From the NCBI RefSeq assembly GCF_026283955.1, contig NZ_JAPDPE010000001.1, positions 87,913 to 151,912 on the forward strand: DNA of 64,000 nucleotides, given 5' to 3'. The notes under the pieces are model-generated. The model saw only the letters and a list, made by a program, of their open reading frames with translations. It ran no database searches and was not told where the DNA came from. A program made the position numbers and the translations under genes. Below are positions 45,755 through 54,756 of this stretch, piece after piece (the first letter of the stretch is position 1; every line of letters starts with the position of its first letter). The DNA is from Dyella silvatica (GTDB taxonomy: Bacteria > Pseudomonadota > Gammaproteobacteria > Xanthomonadales > Rhodanobacteraceae).

Positions 45755-47488
45755 ATGTCGGTAGCCTTGGAATCGGCGACTAGCGAGAAACGCATGGCAA
45801 CGGAGGACCGCGAAGCGGGCGTCTGTGCCTTGCTGGTGGCCCGTGGGCGTTTGAAGGATGGCGACTTCACCCGTGCACGCCGTCTTCATGAAGAGTCGCC
45901 CGAAGGAACGCTGAGCGGATTGATGGCGCGGCTGGGCCTGGTGTCGGAGCGTGATCTGGCCGAGGCCTGGTCTGAATACCTGAAGGCGCCCTTGCTGGCC
46001 GCGCGCGAAGCGCCGGAGCTACCGCCGGCCGAGCTGGATATTTCGCTGCGCTTCCTCAAGCAGCAGCATGTAGTGCCGGTACGCGATGGCGAAGACGGGC
46101 TGGCACTGATCGTGGCCGATCCCGCCGATCAATATCCCTTGCAAGCCGTCGAGTTGGCTGCTGGCCGCCCGGTGGCCTTGCGTATTGGCCTGCGTTCGGA
46201 GATCGACGATCTGATCGAGCGCTATTACGGCACCGGCCGTTCGGCCATGGGCACCATTGTCGAGAATCTCGACGGCAGCGCCGCCGTGGAAGACGACGTC
46301 GAGCACCTGCGCGACCTCGCCTCTGAGGCGCCGGTGATCCGCCTGGTAAATTTGATTCTTCAGCGCGCGGTCGAGCAGCGCGCGTCGGACGTACACATCG
46401 AACCGTTCGAAAACCGGCTCAAAGTGCGTTACCGCATCGACGGCGTGTTGCATGAAGTGGAAGCGCCGCCAGCCAGCTCCACCGCCGCGGTGATCTCGCG
46501 CGTCAAGATCATGGCCAAGCTCAATATTGCCGAGCGCCGCCTGCCGCAAGACGGTCGCATCCAGTTGCGGGTGCAGGGTAAAGAGCTGGATTTGCGCGTC
46601 TCTACCGTGCCGACCAGCTTCGGCGAGTCGGTAGTGATGCGTATTCTCGATCGCGAATCGGTGGTTTTCGATTTCGCCTCGCTGGGCTTTACCGATAACT
46701 TCCAGCAGCGTTTCGTCGATGTGCTGGAGCGGCCGCACGGCATCTTGCTGGTCACCGGCCCGACCGGTTCGGGTAAAACCACCACGCTGTATACCGCGTT
46801 GTCGCAGATCAACACCGCCGACGTGAAAATCATCACCGTGGAAGATCCGGTGGAGTATCAGATCGAAGGCATCAACCAGATCCAGGTGAAGCCGCAAATC
46901 GGCCTCGACTTCTCCGGTGCGCTGCGCTCCATCGTGCGTCAGGATCCGGACGTGATCATGATCGGCGAAATGCGCGATCTGGAAACCTGCCGTATCGCGA
47001 TCCAGTCGGCGCTTACCGGTCACTTGGTGTTGTCTACCTTGCATACCAACAGTGCCGCCGGCGGCATCACCCGCCTGCTCGACATGGGCGTGGAAGATTA
47101 TCTGCTCGGCTCCACCGTCAACGGCATTCTCGCCCAGCGTCTGGTGCGCCGCCTCGATCCCGAGACGGCGACCTCTTATGAAGCGCTGCCCGAAGTGATC
47201 GAGCAGTTCGAGTTGCACAAATACACCGACGAGCGCCCCATCCGCCTGTGGAAGCCCGGCAGCAGTGCGGCCAACCCCACGGGTTATCGCGGCCGCCGCG
47301 CCATCATGGAGTTTCTGGTGATGAGCGATCCGCTGCGCCGTCTGGTGATGCGCCGCGCCGATGCCGGTGAAATCGAGCGTCAGGCGCGTGCCGAAGGCAT
47401 GCGCACCATGTACGAAGATGGCATCGCCAAAGCCATCGCCGGCGTCACCACGCTTGAGGAGGTGATGCGTGTCACGCAGGAAAGTTGA
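45755..47488 (+). CDS. gspE: Type II secretion ATPase GspE (XpsE-like)
   Basis: 577 residues. The N-terminal domain (about 1-160) is followed by RASDVHIEPFENRLKVRYRIDG, Walker A GPTGSGKTTTLY near 336-347, the Asp box (VEDPVEYQIEGINQIQV), Walker B (DVIMIGEMRDLETC) and the His box (GHLVLSTLHTN). The zinc-binding tetracysteine loop normally found around residues 465-505 is absent: RRLDPETATSYEALPEV and WKPGSSAANPTGYRGR carry no Cys. It powers pseudopilus assembly at the inner membrane and binds GspL. First gene of the operon. Confidence 0.95.
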   Translation: MSVALESATSEKRMATEDREAGVCALLVARGRLKDGDFTRARRLHEESPEGTLSGLMARLGLVSERDLAEAWSEYLKAPLLAAREAPELPPAELDISLRFLKQQHVVPVRDGEDGLALIVADPADQYPLQAVELAAGRPVALRIGLRSEIDDLIERYYGTGRSAMGTIVENLDGSAAVEDDVEHLRDLASEAPVIRLVNLILQRAVEQRASDVHIEPFENRLKVRYRIDGVLHEVEAPPASSTAAVISRVKIMAKLNIAERRLPQDGRIQLRVQGKELDLRVSTVPTSFGESVVMRILDRESVVFDFASLGFTDNFQQRFVDVLERPHGILLVTGPTGSGKTTTLYTALSQINTADVKIITVEDPVEYQIEGINQIQVKPQIGLDFSGALRSIVRQDPDVIMIGEMRDLETCRIAIQSALTGHLVLSTLHTNSAAGGITRLLDMGVEDYLLGSTVNGILAQRLVRRLDPETATSYEALPEVIEQFELHKYTDERPIRLWKPGSSAANPTGYRGRRAIMEFLVMSDPLRRLVMRRADAGEIERQARAEGMRTMYEDGIAKAIAGVTTLEEVMRVTQES

Positions 47489-47611
47489 GTGCAGGGAGTG
47501 GCGCGCCGAAGGTCGGAACAAGTCAACGCTGAAGATCGAGCATCGAACATCGAGAACCGATAACGTGCCCGCCCGCGGCACTGGCTTTTCACCACTTTTC
47601 GGGCATTCGCC

Positions 47612-48829
47612 ATGAGCCAGTTCAGCTATCGCGCCGTCAGCGATGCCGGTGAAGTGCTGCAGGGACAAATGGAAGCCTCCAGTGTCGAGGAGGTCATCAG
47701 CCGGCTGCAGGATCAAGGCCACACGCCGCTCGAAGCCAAGCCCGCCGATGCCGAGGGCGGTGGCAGCGGACTTGCCGGTTTGTTCAAGCGTGGCCCATTT
47801 ACCGGCGACGAGTTGGCGCAATTCACCCATCAGCTGGCTACCTTGCTGGGCGCCGGCCAGCCGCTGGATCGTGCGCTGGGCATCCTGCTCGAACTGCCCG
47901 AGGGTGAGCGCGCCAAGAAACTGGTCGAGCGCGTGCGCGACCGGGTGCGCGGTGGCACCCCGTTATCGCAGGCGCTGGATGAGGAGCACAGCGTGTTCCC
48001 CAAGCTTTACATCAGCCTGGTGCGCGCGGGTGAAGCCGGCGGTTCGCTGGAAGACACCTTGCGCCGGCTGGCCGACTATCTGGAGCGTGCCCAGCAATTG
48101 CGCGGCAGCATCGTCAACGCGCTTATCTACCCGGCTTTTTTGATGGTCGGCGTGCTCGGCTCGCTGGTGCTGTTGCTGGCCTATGTGGTGCCGCAGTTCG
48201 TACCGATTTTCGAAGATATGCAGGTGCCAATTCCGCTGATTACGCAAATCGTGCTGGCCATCGGCAATACCTTGCAATCCTGGTGGTGGCTGATCGTGCT
48301 GGTCTTGGTCGGCGGTATTGCCTTCTGGCGTGCGCGCTTGCGCGATCCGGCCGCACGGCTGGCCTGGCACGGCAAATTGCTGACCATGCGGATGATCGGT
48401 CCGCTGATGCTGAAGATCGAAACGGCACGAATTGCACGCACCATGGGCACTTTATTGAAAAACGGTGTTCCCTTGTTATCGGCGATCGGCATCTCTCGCC
48501 AGGTCACCTCCAATCGCGCGCTCGACGAAGCCCTTGAGCAAGCCGCGGAACAGGTGAAGGGTGGCGGTGGTCTAAGTCTCGCTTTGGCACAGTCGCAGCG
48601 ATTTCCACGACTGGCCTTGCAAATGGTGCAGGTGGGTGAAGAGGCGGGGCAGTTGGACACCATGTTGCTAAAGGTCGCAGATACTTTCGATCTGGAATCC
48701 AAGCGCGCTATCGATCGTTTGCTCGCTGCCTTGGTGCCGGCTCTGACCATCGTGATGACGGTGATGGTGGCCATCATCATGGCGGCCATCCTGCTCCCGC
48801 TGCTCAGTCTTACTAGCAATATTCAATGA
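47612..48829 (+). CDS. gspF: Type II secretion inner-membrane platform protein GspF
   Basis: 405 residues, normal for GspF. Two repeated T2SSF domains are visible (FTHQLATLLGAGQPLDRALG and ARTMGTLLKNGVPLLSAIG), with three membrane segments near residues 170-195, 220-240 and 375-400. It forms the platform that couples GspE to pseudopilus growth. It follows gspE by 123 bp; no good ribosome site is seen before ATG 47612. Confidence 0.95.
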   Translation: MSQFSYRAVSDAGEVLQGQMEASSVEEVISRLQDQGHTPLEAKPADAEGGGSGLAGLFKRGPFTGDELAQFTHQLATLLGAGQPLDRALGILLELPEGERAKKLVERVRDRVRGGTPLSQALDEEHSVFPKLYISLVRAGEAGGSLEDTLRRLADYLERAQQLRGSIVNALIYPAFLMVGVLGSLVLLLAYVVPQFVPIFEDMQVPIPLITQIVLAIGNTLQSWWWLIVLVLVGGIAFWRARLRDPAARLAWHGKLLTMRMIGPLMLKIETARIARTMGTLLKNGVPLLSAIGISRQVTSNRALDEALEQAAEQVKGGGGLSLALAQSQRFPRLALQMVQVGEEAGQLDTMLLKVADTFDLESKRAIDRLLAALVPALTIVMTVMVAIIMAAILLPLLSLTSNIQ

Positions 48830-48847
48830 TCACGTCGGAGGAATGAG

Positions 48848-49363
48848 ATGACTATGTGGATGCTGAAACGGCAACAGGGAACCGAAAACGGCGGGCGCGC
48901 AAGCAGGTCATCGCGTGTCGCCGCAGCGATGGGTTCTCCGCTGCATGCTCGTTCCCTGGGTGCGAATCGCGCCAAAGGCTTCACCTTGCTGGAAATGCTC
49001 GCGGTGATCGTGCTGATCGGCATCATCGGCGCGGTCGTGGTGACCCAGGTCGGCAAAAACGTCGACAAGGGTAAATACGGTGCCGGCAAGGCCCAGCTCA
49101 CCACGCTGTCGCAGAAAATCGAAAACTACGCGCTGGATAACGGCTCGCCGCCGGCGCAGTTGCAAGATCTGATGGTCAAGCCGGGCACCGCTCGCAACTG
49201 GCAAGGCCCGTATGCGAAAGAGTCCGAACTGAAAGATCCGTGGGGTCACGCGTTTGGTTACAAGTACCCGGGCGATCACGGCAACTTCGACCTGATCTTT
49301 TATGGGCAGGATGGTCAGCCCGGCGGTGACGGCTACAGCGCCGACGTAGGTAACTGGCAGTGA
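48848..49363 (+). CDS. gspG: Major pseudopilin GspG
   Basis: 171 residues from ATG 48848 (GGAGG upstream). The prepilin peptidase site is AKG/FTLLEMLAVIVLIGIIG, with Glu at +5. The mature part is standard GspG (LTTLSQKIENYALDNGSPP; DPWGHAFGYKYPG; DLIFYGQDGQPGGDG). The leader before the cleavage site is about 44 residues, far longer than the 5-10 of typical pseudopilins. It builds the pseudopilus shaft. It overlaps gspH by 4 nt (GTGA). Confidence 0.94.
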   Translation: MTMWMLKRQQGTENGGRASRSSRVAAAMGSPLHARSLGANRAKGFTLLEMLAVIVLIGIIGAVVVTQVGKNVDKGKYGAGKAQLTTLSQKIENYALDNGSPPAQLQDLMVKPGTARNWQGPYAKESELKDPWGHAFGYKYPGDHGNFDLIFYGQDGQPGGDGYSADVGNWQ

Positions 49364-49908
49364 AGATTGGGGAACGGGGAATGGGGAACAGGGAACGGGA
49401 GGCTGCGGCGATGTCGCGGCCTTTCGCTATTTCCTGTTCCCCGTGCCCCGTTCCCTATGCCCCGGGCAGCGCGCGCGCGCGGGGGTTTACCTTGCTCGAA
49501 ATGCTGGCGGTCATTTTATTGATCGGTATCGCCGCCACGGCGGTGGCGCTTTCGGTATCGCAGGGTTTGGCCAGTGCGCGCGTCAATGCCGCCAGTGGCG
49601 AAATGGCCGCCGCCTTGCGGGCTACGCGCACCCAGGCGATCGTGCGTGGTACCGAGCAAACCTTTGATGTCGACCTGCGCAGCATCAGTTATCGCGGCGC
49701 GGGCGGTCGCGATGTGCGCTTGCCCAAGGGGATGAAACTCAGCATTACCAGCGCCCAGGAAGATCAGCCCAATGCCACCACCGGGCGCATCCGGTTTTTC
49801 CCCGACGGAAGCTCCACCGGTGGCCACATCACTTTGCAACGCGAGAAGCGACAGTGGCTGGTGAACGTGTCGTGGCTGACGGGCGCGGTCAGCGTGGAAG
49901 TGAAATGA
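49360..49908 (+). CDS. gspH: Minor pseudopilin GspH
   Basis: 182 residues if started at GTG 49360, which overlaps the gspG stop. ATG 49381 or ATG 49411 are alternatives. Cleavage site ARG/FTLLEMLAVILLIG, Glu at +5. The mature part fits GspH (minor pseudopilin at the tip). The 42-residue leader is encoded across an inverted array of GGGGAAY heptamers (49369-49463), unlike neighbouring coding sequence. Confidence 0.88.
   Translation: MKIGERGMGNREREAAAMSRPFAISCSPCPVPYAPGSARARGFTLLEMLAVILLIGIAATAVALSVSQGLASARVNAASGEMAAALRATRTQAIVRGTEQTFDVDLRSISYRGAGGRDVRLPKGMKLSITSAQEDQPNATTGRIRFFPDGSSTGGHITLQREKRQWLVNVSWLTGAVSVEVK
49369..49463. repeat. Inverted GGGGAAY heptamer array inside the gspH leader region
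   Basis: Left arm is four tandem heptamers (GGGGAAC, GGGGAAT, GGGGAAC, AGGGAAC; 49369-49396). Right arm is GTTCCCC, GTGCCCC, GTTCCCT, ATGCCCC (49436-49463). The arms can pair into a long stem with a loop of about 40 nt. Confidence 0.85.
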
Positions 49909-50477
49909 AAGCGGGGAACGGGGAATGGGGAACGGGGAATGGTGGCTCGCAGGCACTCATGCAGCGAGATGCTTCCCTGTCTTCGTTTGATTCAAAGAGC
50001 GCAGCACACCGCATGGCTGCCGCCACACCTTCCCGTTCCCCGTTCCCCATTCCCCGTTCCCCGCAAGCAAAGCATGCCCGTGGCTTCAGCCTGCTTGAAG
50101 TCATCGCGGCGATTCTGTTGTTGGCGATTACCTTCGCCGCGTTGATGCAAGTGGCGGGCAGTTCGATCGGCTTGACCAACAACGCGGCCGATCATGCGCA
50201 GGCCGCGCTGTGGGCGCGCAGTCTGCTCGATATCGTTGATGTGGAGGCGCCGCTGCAACCGGGCAACAGCGAGGGCCGTTTCAATGCCCAGTACCGCTGG
50301 CATCTGAAGGTAGCCCCTTGGAACCCGGGCAATGCCAACGCCGATTCGCAACTGCGCTTGTACAAGCTGGATCTGGACGTGCTGTGGGGATCGCGCGTGC
50401 ACGAGCGTTCGGCGCATTTCAGTACGCTGCGTCTGGTGGGTAATGGCGGCGGTCGCGTTCCGGGGCTGCCGCGATGA
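49905..50477 (+). CDS. gspI: Minor pseudopilin GspI
   Basis: 190 residues from ATG 49905, which overlaps the gspH stop by 4 nt. An alternative ATG at 50013 would shorten the leader. Cleavage site ARG/FSLLEVIAAILLLAI with Glu at +5. The mature part has the GspI pattern (AALWARSLLDIVDVE). The 60-residue leader is encoded by DNA that includes a second inverted heptamer array (49913-50062). Confidence 0.88.
   Translation: MKAGNGEWGTGNGGSQALMQRDASLSSFDSKSAAHRMAAATPSRSPFPIPRSPQAKHARGFSLLEVIAAILLLAITFAALMQVAGSSIGLTNNAADHAQAALWARSLLDIVDVEAPLQPGNSEGRFNAQYRWHLKVAPWNPGNANADSQLRLYKLDLDVLWGSRVHERSAHFSTLRLVGNGGGRVPGLPR
49913..50062. repeat. Inverted GGGGAAY heptamer array inside the gspI leader region
   Basis: Left arm is four heptamers (GGGGAAC, GGGGAAT, GGGGAAC, GGGGAAT; 49913-49940). 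Right arm is GTTCCCC, GTTCCCC, ATTCCCC, GTTCCCC (50035-50062). 28-nt arms pair with at most one or two mismatches; loop about 94 nt. Confidence 0.88.
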
Positions 50478-51244
50478 CGCAGGGAACGGGGCGCCACGAC
50501 AAGGGTGTGGTATGGCGCTGCGGCGCAGACGTTTTGTTCAAGACCCGGTGCGGCGGGGTTGCGCACTACTCACCCGCCAGCCGCACGCAGGGCTTCACGC
50601 TGCTCGAAGTACTGGGCGCGCTGGCCCTGCTCGCGCTGTTGTTGCTCGGTGTGTATTCGGGCATTCGCACGGCGACGCATAGCGTGCGCTCGGGTTCGGC
50701 GGCGATTGAGCGGCTGGATCAGATTCGTTCCGCACAGCAATTCATGCGACGCGAGTTGGCGCAGGTTTTAGCCGTGCCGATTGCGCACAACGAAAATGGC
50801 GACAGCATCTACTTCGTCGGAACCGCGCACGAAATGCGTTTCGTCGCGCCGCTGCCGGGTTATCTCGGCAAGCTGGGTCCGCAATTGCAGCAACTGAAAC
50901 TGGTATCCAACGGCCGCGGCGGCTCGCGCCTGGAGGCGAGCTTTGCCTTGTTACCGCCCGATGGCAGTGCGCCGCATCCCTTGGGCGAGCCTGAAACCTT
51001 GCTAGACGATGTGCGCGGCGGCAGCTTTGTTTATCGCAATAGCGATACCGACGAGCAACTGGGTTCATGGCATGGCGATTGGCCCGATGGGCGCATGCTG
51101 CCCAGCGCGGTGCGTGTCGACTTGAAGCTGGATGGCAATTACGGCTGGCCACGGCTGGACGCGCCATTGCGCGTCGATCCGACGGCGAGCGGAGGGCAGG
51201 CCAACCTGCTGCGCGGTTTGAATCAGGGGCCGCCGATCCGATGA
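50474..51244 (+). CDS. gspJ: Minor pseudopilin GspJ
   Basis: 256 residues from ATG 50474, overlapping the gspI stop (ATGA). Cleavage site TQG/FTLLEVLGALALLALLLL with Glu at +5, after a 40-residue leader containing two cysteines. The mature domain (SAQQFMRRELAQVL, GRGGSRLEASFALL) matches GspJ, part of the pseudopilus tip with GspI and GspK. Confidence 0.92.
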   Translation: MTQGTGRHDKGVVWRCGADVLFKTRCGGVAHYSPASRTQGFTLLEVLGALALLALLLLGVYSGIRTATHSVRSGSAAIERLDQIRSAQQFMRRELAQVLAVPIAHNENGDSIYFVGTAHEMRFVAPLPGYLGKLGPQLQQLKLVSNGRGGSRLEASFALLPPDGSAPHPLGEPETLLDDVRGGSFVYRNSDTDEQLGSWHGDWPDGRMLPSAVRVDLKLDGNYGWPRLDAPLRVDPTASGGQANLLRGLNQGPPIR

Positions 51245-52209
51245 TTCCCATGATTAGCCGCACCGGCACGACGCGTCGTATGGGTTCTTTCGACGCCGCC
51301 GAACAAGCATCGCGCAACGCCGTGGCGCCGTCGTCCATGGCGGCTAGCCAGCGCCTGCTGCAAACCGCGCATCGCCAGCGCGGTGTCGCCTTGCTGATCG
51401 TGCTGTGGGCCTGCACCTTGCTGGCGATTTTGCTGGGCGGCTACGCGATGCTGGCGCGCACCGAAGGCATGCAGGCGCGCTACCAGTTTGCGCAGACTCA
51501 AGCGCATTACGCCGCCGGGGTCATGCGGGCGATTTACGGCCTGCAAGATCAGCAGCCCAACCATTGGGTGCCCGACGGACGCACGTATCCATTCAAGTAC
51601 GAAGACGCCAACGTCAAAGTCACGGTCATCGACGAAGGCGGCAAGGTGGATCTGAATGCGGCCAATCCGAACGTATTGCAGGGGCTTTTTCACGCGGCCG
51701 GCCTGGCCGATACGCAGGCGCAAGAATTGTCGCAAAAGGTGGTCGACTGGCGCAGTTTTGGGGTGGGCGCCAATGGCGCCGGGCAGCAAGATGCTGCGTA
51801 TGCGGCGGCCGGCCGCGACTACAGTCCGCGCAAGGGCCCGTTCGCCAGCATTGAAGAATTGCAACTGGTCTTGGGCATGACCCCGGCGCTGTATCGCAAG
51901 ATCGCGCCGGCGGTGACGATCTGGTCAGGGCGCGATAGCCCCGATGTGGCAACCGCGCCGTTATTGGCGCTGGCGGCGATTCCGGGGATGGATCCGAACC
52001 AGGCAAATGCGGTGTATGCCGCACGGCAAGCCAATCAAGGCGCGCCAGCTCTAGTCGGTTTCCAAGGAGTAACGCATAGTATTCGTTCTGAGGCTGCGTT
52101 GGCCGACGGCACCATCGCGGTGCTGCGCGCTACCGTACGGTTGCAGGGAATTCGATCAGGTGCGACGCCGTACACGGTATTGCGTTGGCAGGAAGGAGAC
52201 GGGGAGTGA
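51241..52209 (+). CDS. gspK: Minor pseudopilin GspK
   Basis: 322 residues from ATG 51241, overlapping the gspJ stop by 4 nt. The signal helix is RG/VALLIVLWACTLLAILL, without the +5 Glu, as is usual for GspK. The large globular domain has ITVIDEGGKVDLNAANP-type sequence (VIDEGGKVDLNAANPNVLQ) and GPFASIEELQLVLGM. The leader before cleavage is about 48 residues. GspK caps the pseudopilus tip. Confidence 0.93.
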   Translation: MIPMISRTGTTRRMGSFDAAEQASRNAVAPSSMAASQRLLQTAHRQRGVALLIVLWACTLLAILLGGYAMLARTEGMQARYQFAQTQAHYAAGVMRAIYGLQDQQPNHWVPDGRTYPFKYEDANVKVTVIDEGGKVDLNAANPNVLQGLFHAAGLADTQAQELSQKVVDWRSFGVGANGAGQQDAAYAAAGRDYSPRKGPFASIEELQLVLGMTPALYRKIAPAVTIWSGRDSPDVATAPLLALAAIPGMDPNQANAVYAARQANQGAPALVGFQGVTHSIRSEAALADGTIAVLRATVRLQGIRSGATPYTVLRWQEGDGE

Positions 52210-53384
52210 AGAATGCAGCAACGCAATCATTGCGCTTGCCACTGGATCGTATGCGCCGCGCCTGGCGGGCATCGCCGTTGCCGCGTTTCTTTGAGTGGTG
52301 GGGGAGTGAGTTAAAGGCCTTATTGCCGGTACGTTGGCGCAGCCTGTTTGGCGGCGGCGCGTTATGGCATTTGCTTGAACGCAACGGCGAGCAATGGAAG
52401 CTGCGCCGCGCCGACCATGCCGAGCCGCTGGCCAGCTGGAGCGACAGCCTCGATCCCACGGCACAGCAAGCCGCGCTCGCCGAGGCCTTGCGCGGGGTGG
52501 ATCGCGAAGACTTGCGCCTGGCCCTGTGTCTTCCGGCCAGCACCGTCTTGCGCCGCACCGTGATGCTGCCCCTGGCGGCACGAGACAGCTTGCAGCAAGT
52601 GGGTGCGTTCGAGATGGACCGGCAAACGCCGTTCCGCGCCGAGCAAGTGCGTTACGACTTGCATGAGTTGAACCGGCCGGCATCGGCCGGCCGTTTTGCC
52701 GCCGAACTGGTGGCGGTGCCGCGCACCACGCTCGATCCGCTGCTCGATCGCTTAAGCGTTCTGGGCATTGCGGTCGATGCCGTGGATATGGCCATTGGCC
52801 ACGGCCGTCTTGGGGTGAATTTGCTGCCGCCCGAGCAAGCGCCACGTCGGCGTCACCCGCGCCAGCAATTGAACTGGGCCTTGGCGGCGGGTGCGGTGGT
52901 CTTGCTGGTGCTGGTGCTGGCGCAGTGGCTGCACAATCGCCAAAGCACGCTGGACACCATGCGCAGCCAGGTCGAAAGCATGCGCACCGATGCACAACAA
53001 GTGTCTGGCTTGCGGCAGCAGCTGCAGGACAACGCCGGCGCGGCCGGTTTTCTGGCGGCGCGCAAAATGCATACGGTCTCGGTGTTGGGCGTGCTGCAGG
53101 ATCTCAGCCAGCGCCTGCCAGATACCGCTTGGCTGGAGCGCATGAGCATCGACAACAACGGCCAGGTCGGCTTTCAGGGGCAGAGTGCCCAGGCAGCCAA
53201 GCTGGTCGATGCGCTGAAAGATTCGACTGTCATCGCCGATGCTAATTTCCAGGGCACTATCCAGGCCGATCCGACGACCGGCAAGGAACGTTTTTACATG
53301 GTGGCGCAGTTGCGCAAGATCGCCGATGCCAAGGCCAAACCCAAGCCATCTTCGGCGCCGGCGCATGGCGGGAGCACGCCATGA
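52206..53384 (+). CDS. gspL: Type II secretion protein GspL (XpsL-like)
   Basis: 392 residues from GTG 52206, which overlaps the gspK stop (GTGA), with GGAGAC upstream. A cytoplasmic actin-like domain (about 1-215) binds GspE. One membrane helix follows (AAGAVVLLVLVLAQWL, about residues 222-240), then a coiled coil and a periplasmic ferredoxin-like PilN-type domain (SVLGVLQDLSQRLPDTAWLE). The architecture matches XpsL of Xanthomonas. Confidence 0.92.
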   Translation: MKNAATQSLRLPLDRMRRAWRASPLPRFFEWWGSELKALLPVRWRSLFGGGALWHLLERNGEQWKLRRADHAEPLASWSDSLDPTAQQAALAEALRGVDREDLRLALCLPASTVLRRTVMLPLAARDSLQQVGAFEMDRQTPFRAEQVRYDLHELNRPASAGRFAAELVAVPRTTLDPLLDRLSVLGIAVDAVDMAIGHGRLGVNLLPPEQAPRRRHPRQQLNWALAAGAVVLLVLVLAQWLHNRQSTLDTMRSQVESMRTDAQQVSGLRQQLQDNAGAAGFLAARKMHTVSVLGVLQDLSQRLPDTAWLERMSIDNNGQVGFQGQSAQAAKLVDALKDSTVIADANFQGTIQADPTTGKERFYMVAQLRKIADAKAKPKPSSAPAHGGSTP

Positions 53385-54022
53385 AGCTGGCCCGACTCAA
53401 GCCGCGCGAAAGCCGCATAGCGGCGCTGTTGCTGTTGCTGCTGGTGTTGCTGCTGGGCTATTTCCTGTTGCTGCATTGGTGGTTTGTCGCGCCGCTGCGC
53501 AGCATGAGCGCCGAGATGGATGACTTGCGCGATACCCAAAGCCGTTATGCCGCGGCGATCGCCGAGAAGCCGCAACTGCAACAGCGCATCGCCGCGCTTG
53601 GCCAGGGCCAGGCCGCCAGCAGCGCCTTTCTGCCGGAGGCCGATCCCAATGCGGCGGCGGCTGGTTTGATGCAGCGCGTGGTCGATGTCGTCGCCGCGCA
53701 TCCGCAGGGCGGCAGCTGCGATGTCATCCAGAAAATGCCGGTGCCCAATCCGCGTACCGATGACGGCGAGCCGTACCGCAAAGTGGCGGTAAGCATCAGC
53801 CTGCGTTGCGACGTGCAGCCATTGGGTTCGGTGCTGCAAACGCTGGAGCAGGGCACGCCGTATCTATTCGTCGACGATCTGAGCATCTACCGCAATCCGG
53901 TCGCCGCACAGAAAAATGCAGCGCCGCCACTGGAGGTGCAATTCACCCTCTCCGGTTACGTGCGCCAGGCCCACGGTGCTGCCGCACCGGCGGCCACGCC
54001 ACCGGCGGAGACTGCGCTATGA
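53381..54022 (+). CDS. gspM: Type II secretion protein GspM (XpsM-like)
   Basis: 213 residues from ATG 53381, overlapping the gspL stop by 4 nt. One N-terminal membrane helix (LLLLLLVLLLGYFLLL, residues about 16-35) and a periplasmic domain with two cysteines (GGSCDV, SLRCDV). The bitopic layout and position after gspL identify it as the GspM partner, though primary sequence similarity in this family is weak. Confidence 0.88.
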   Translation: MKLARLKPRESRIAALLLLLLVLLLGYFLLLHWWFVAPLRSMSAEMDDLRDTQSRYAAAIAEKPQLQQRIAALGQGQAASSAFLPEADPNAAAAGLMQRVVDVVAAHPQGGSCDVIQKMPVPNPRTDDGEPYRKVAVSISLRCDVQPLGSVLQTLEQGTPYLFVDDLSIYRNPVAAQKNAAPPLEVQFTLSGYVRQAHGAAAPAATPPAETAL

Positions 54023-54753
54023 ACGCCGCCTCGCAGAGACGTATCACCCCATGGCTGGCCGGCACCGCACTCGCCTTCGGTTTGCTGTGGGTGCTGTTGC
54101 TAAGCGGCGTCGGCCGCAGCGTGCGCTGGAATCCACCGCTGCCCACGCCGCCGCTGCCCGCATCGCACGACGATAGCGGCTTGCCCACGCCACAGCCGTT
54201 GGAGCAGTTCGCGATTGTGTGGCTGAAGCCGCTGTTCAATCCCGATCGCAAACCGATCGCCCGTGCGGCCAGTGATGGCGGCAATCTCGGCGACATGGAA
54301 TTGACCGGCATCATTCTTACCCACGATTTGCACATGGCCTTGCTGCACGATAAGAGCGGCGACAAACATGTACGTGTGCGCGAAGGCGACAGCCTGCCCG
54401 ATGGCAGCTGGAAACTGGCCGAGCTGAAGCCGCGCACGGCGGTATTCGAAGGTGCCAGTGGGCGTACCGAACTGAATCTGCCTGCCGGTGCGCCGATTAC
54501 CCCGCCGACACCCGGCGATCCCAATGCCAACAACGCCAATAACCCACCGCCCGCACCCGGCATGCCGGTGCCGCCGCCGGTGGCGAACAACGGCTCGTCG
54601 GCACCGGTGATGCAAGTGCAACAGATACCTCCCAACAACGCGCATCCACCGCAAGGTGTGGATGCACAACAAGCCGAACGCATTCGTCAGCTCAAGGCCA
54701 ACATTTTGAAACGCCGCGCCGAGCAAGCCGCAGCCCCTGAAGGAGTACGTTGA
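54019..54753 (+). CDS. gspN: Type II secretion protein XpsN-like (GspN/GspC role)
   Basis: 244 residues from ATG 54019, overlapping the gspM stop. One N-terminal membrane helix (residues about 12-30), then a domain like the GspC homology region (DMELTGIILTHDLHMALLHDKSGDKHVRVREGD in pattern), a Pro/Asn-rich linker, and a C-terminal helix. Position between M and D and this layout match XpsN, which in Xanthomonas links the inner platform to the secretin. The Pro-rich C-terminal linker (PPTPGDPNANNANNPPPAP) is notably long. Confidence 0.85.
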   Translation: MNAASQRRITPWLAGTALAFGLLWVLLLSGVGRSVRWNPPLPTPPLPASHDDSGLPTPQPLEQFAIVWLKPLFNPDRKPIARAASDGGNLGDMELTGIILTHDLHMALLHDKSGDKHVRVREGDSLPDGSWKLAELKPRTAVFEGASGRTELNLPAGAPITPPTPGDPNANNANNPPPAPGMPVPPPVANNGSSAPVMQVQQIPPNNAHPPQGVDAQQAERIRQLKANILKRRAEQAAAPEGVR

Positions 54754-54756
54754 TTC

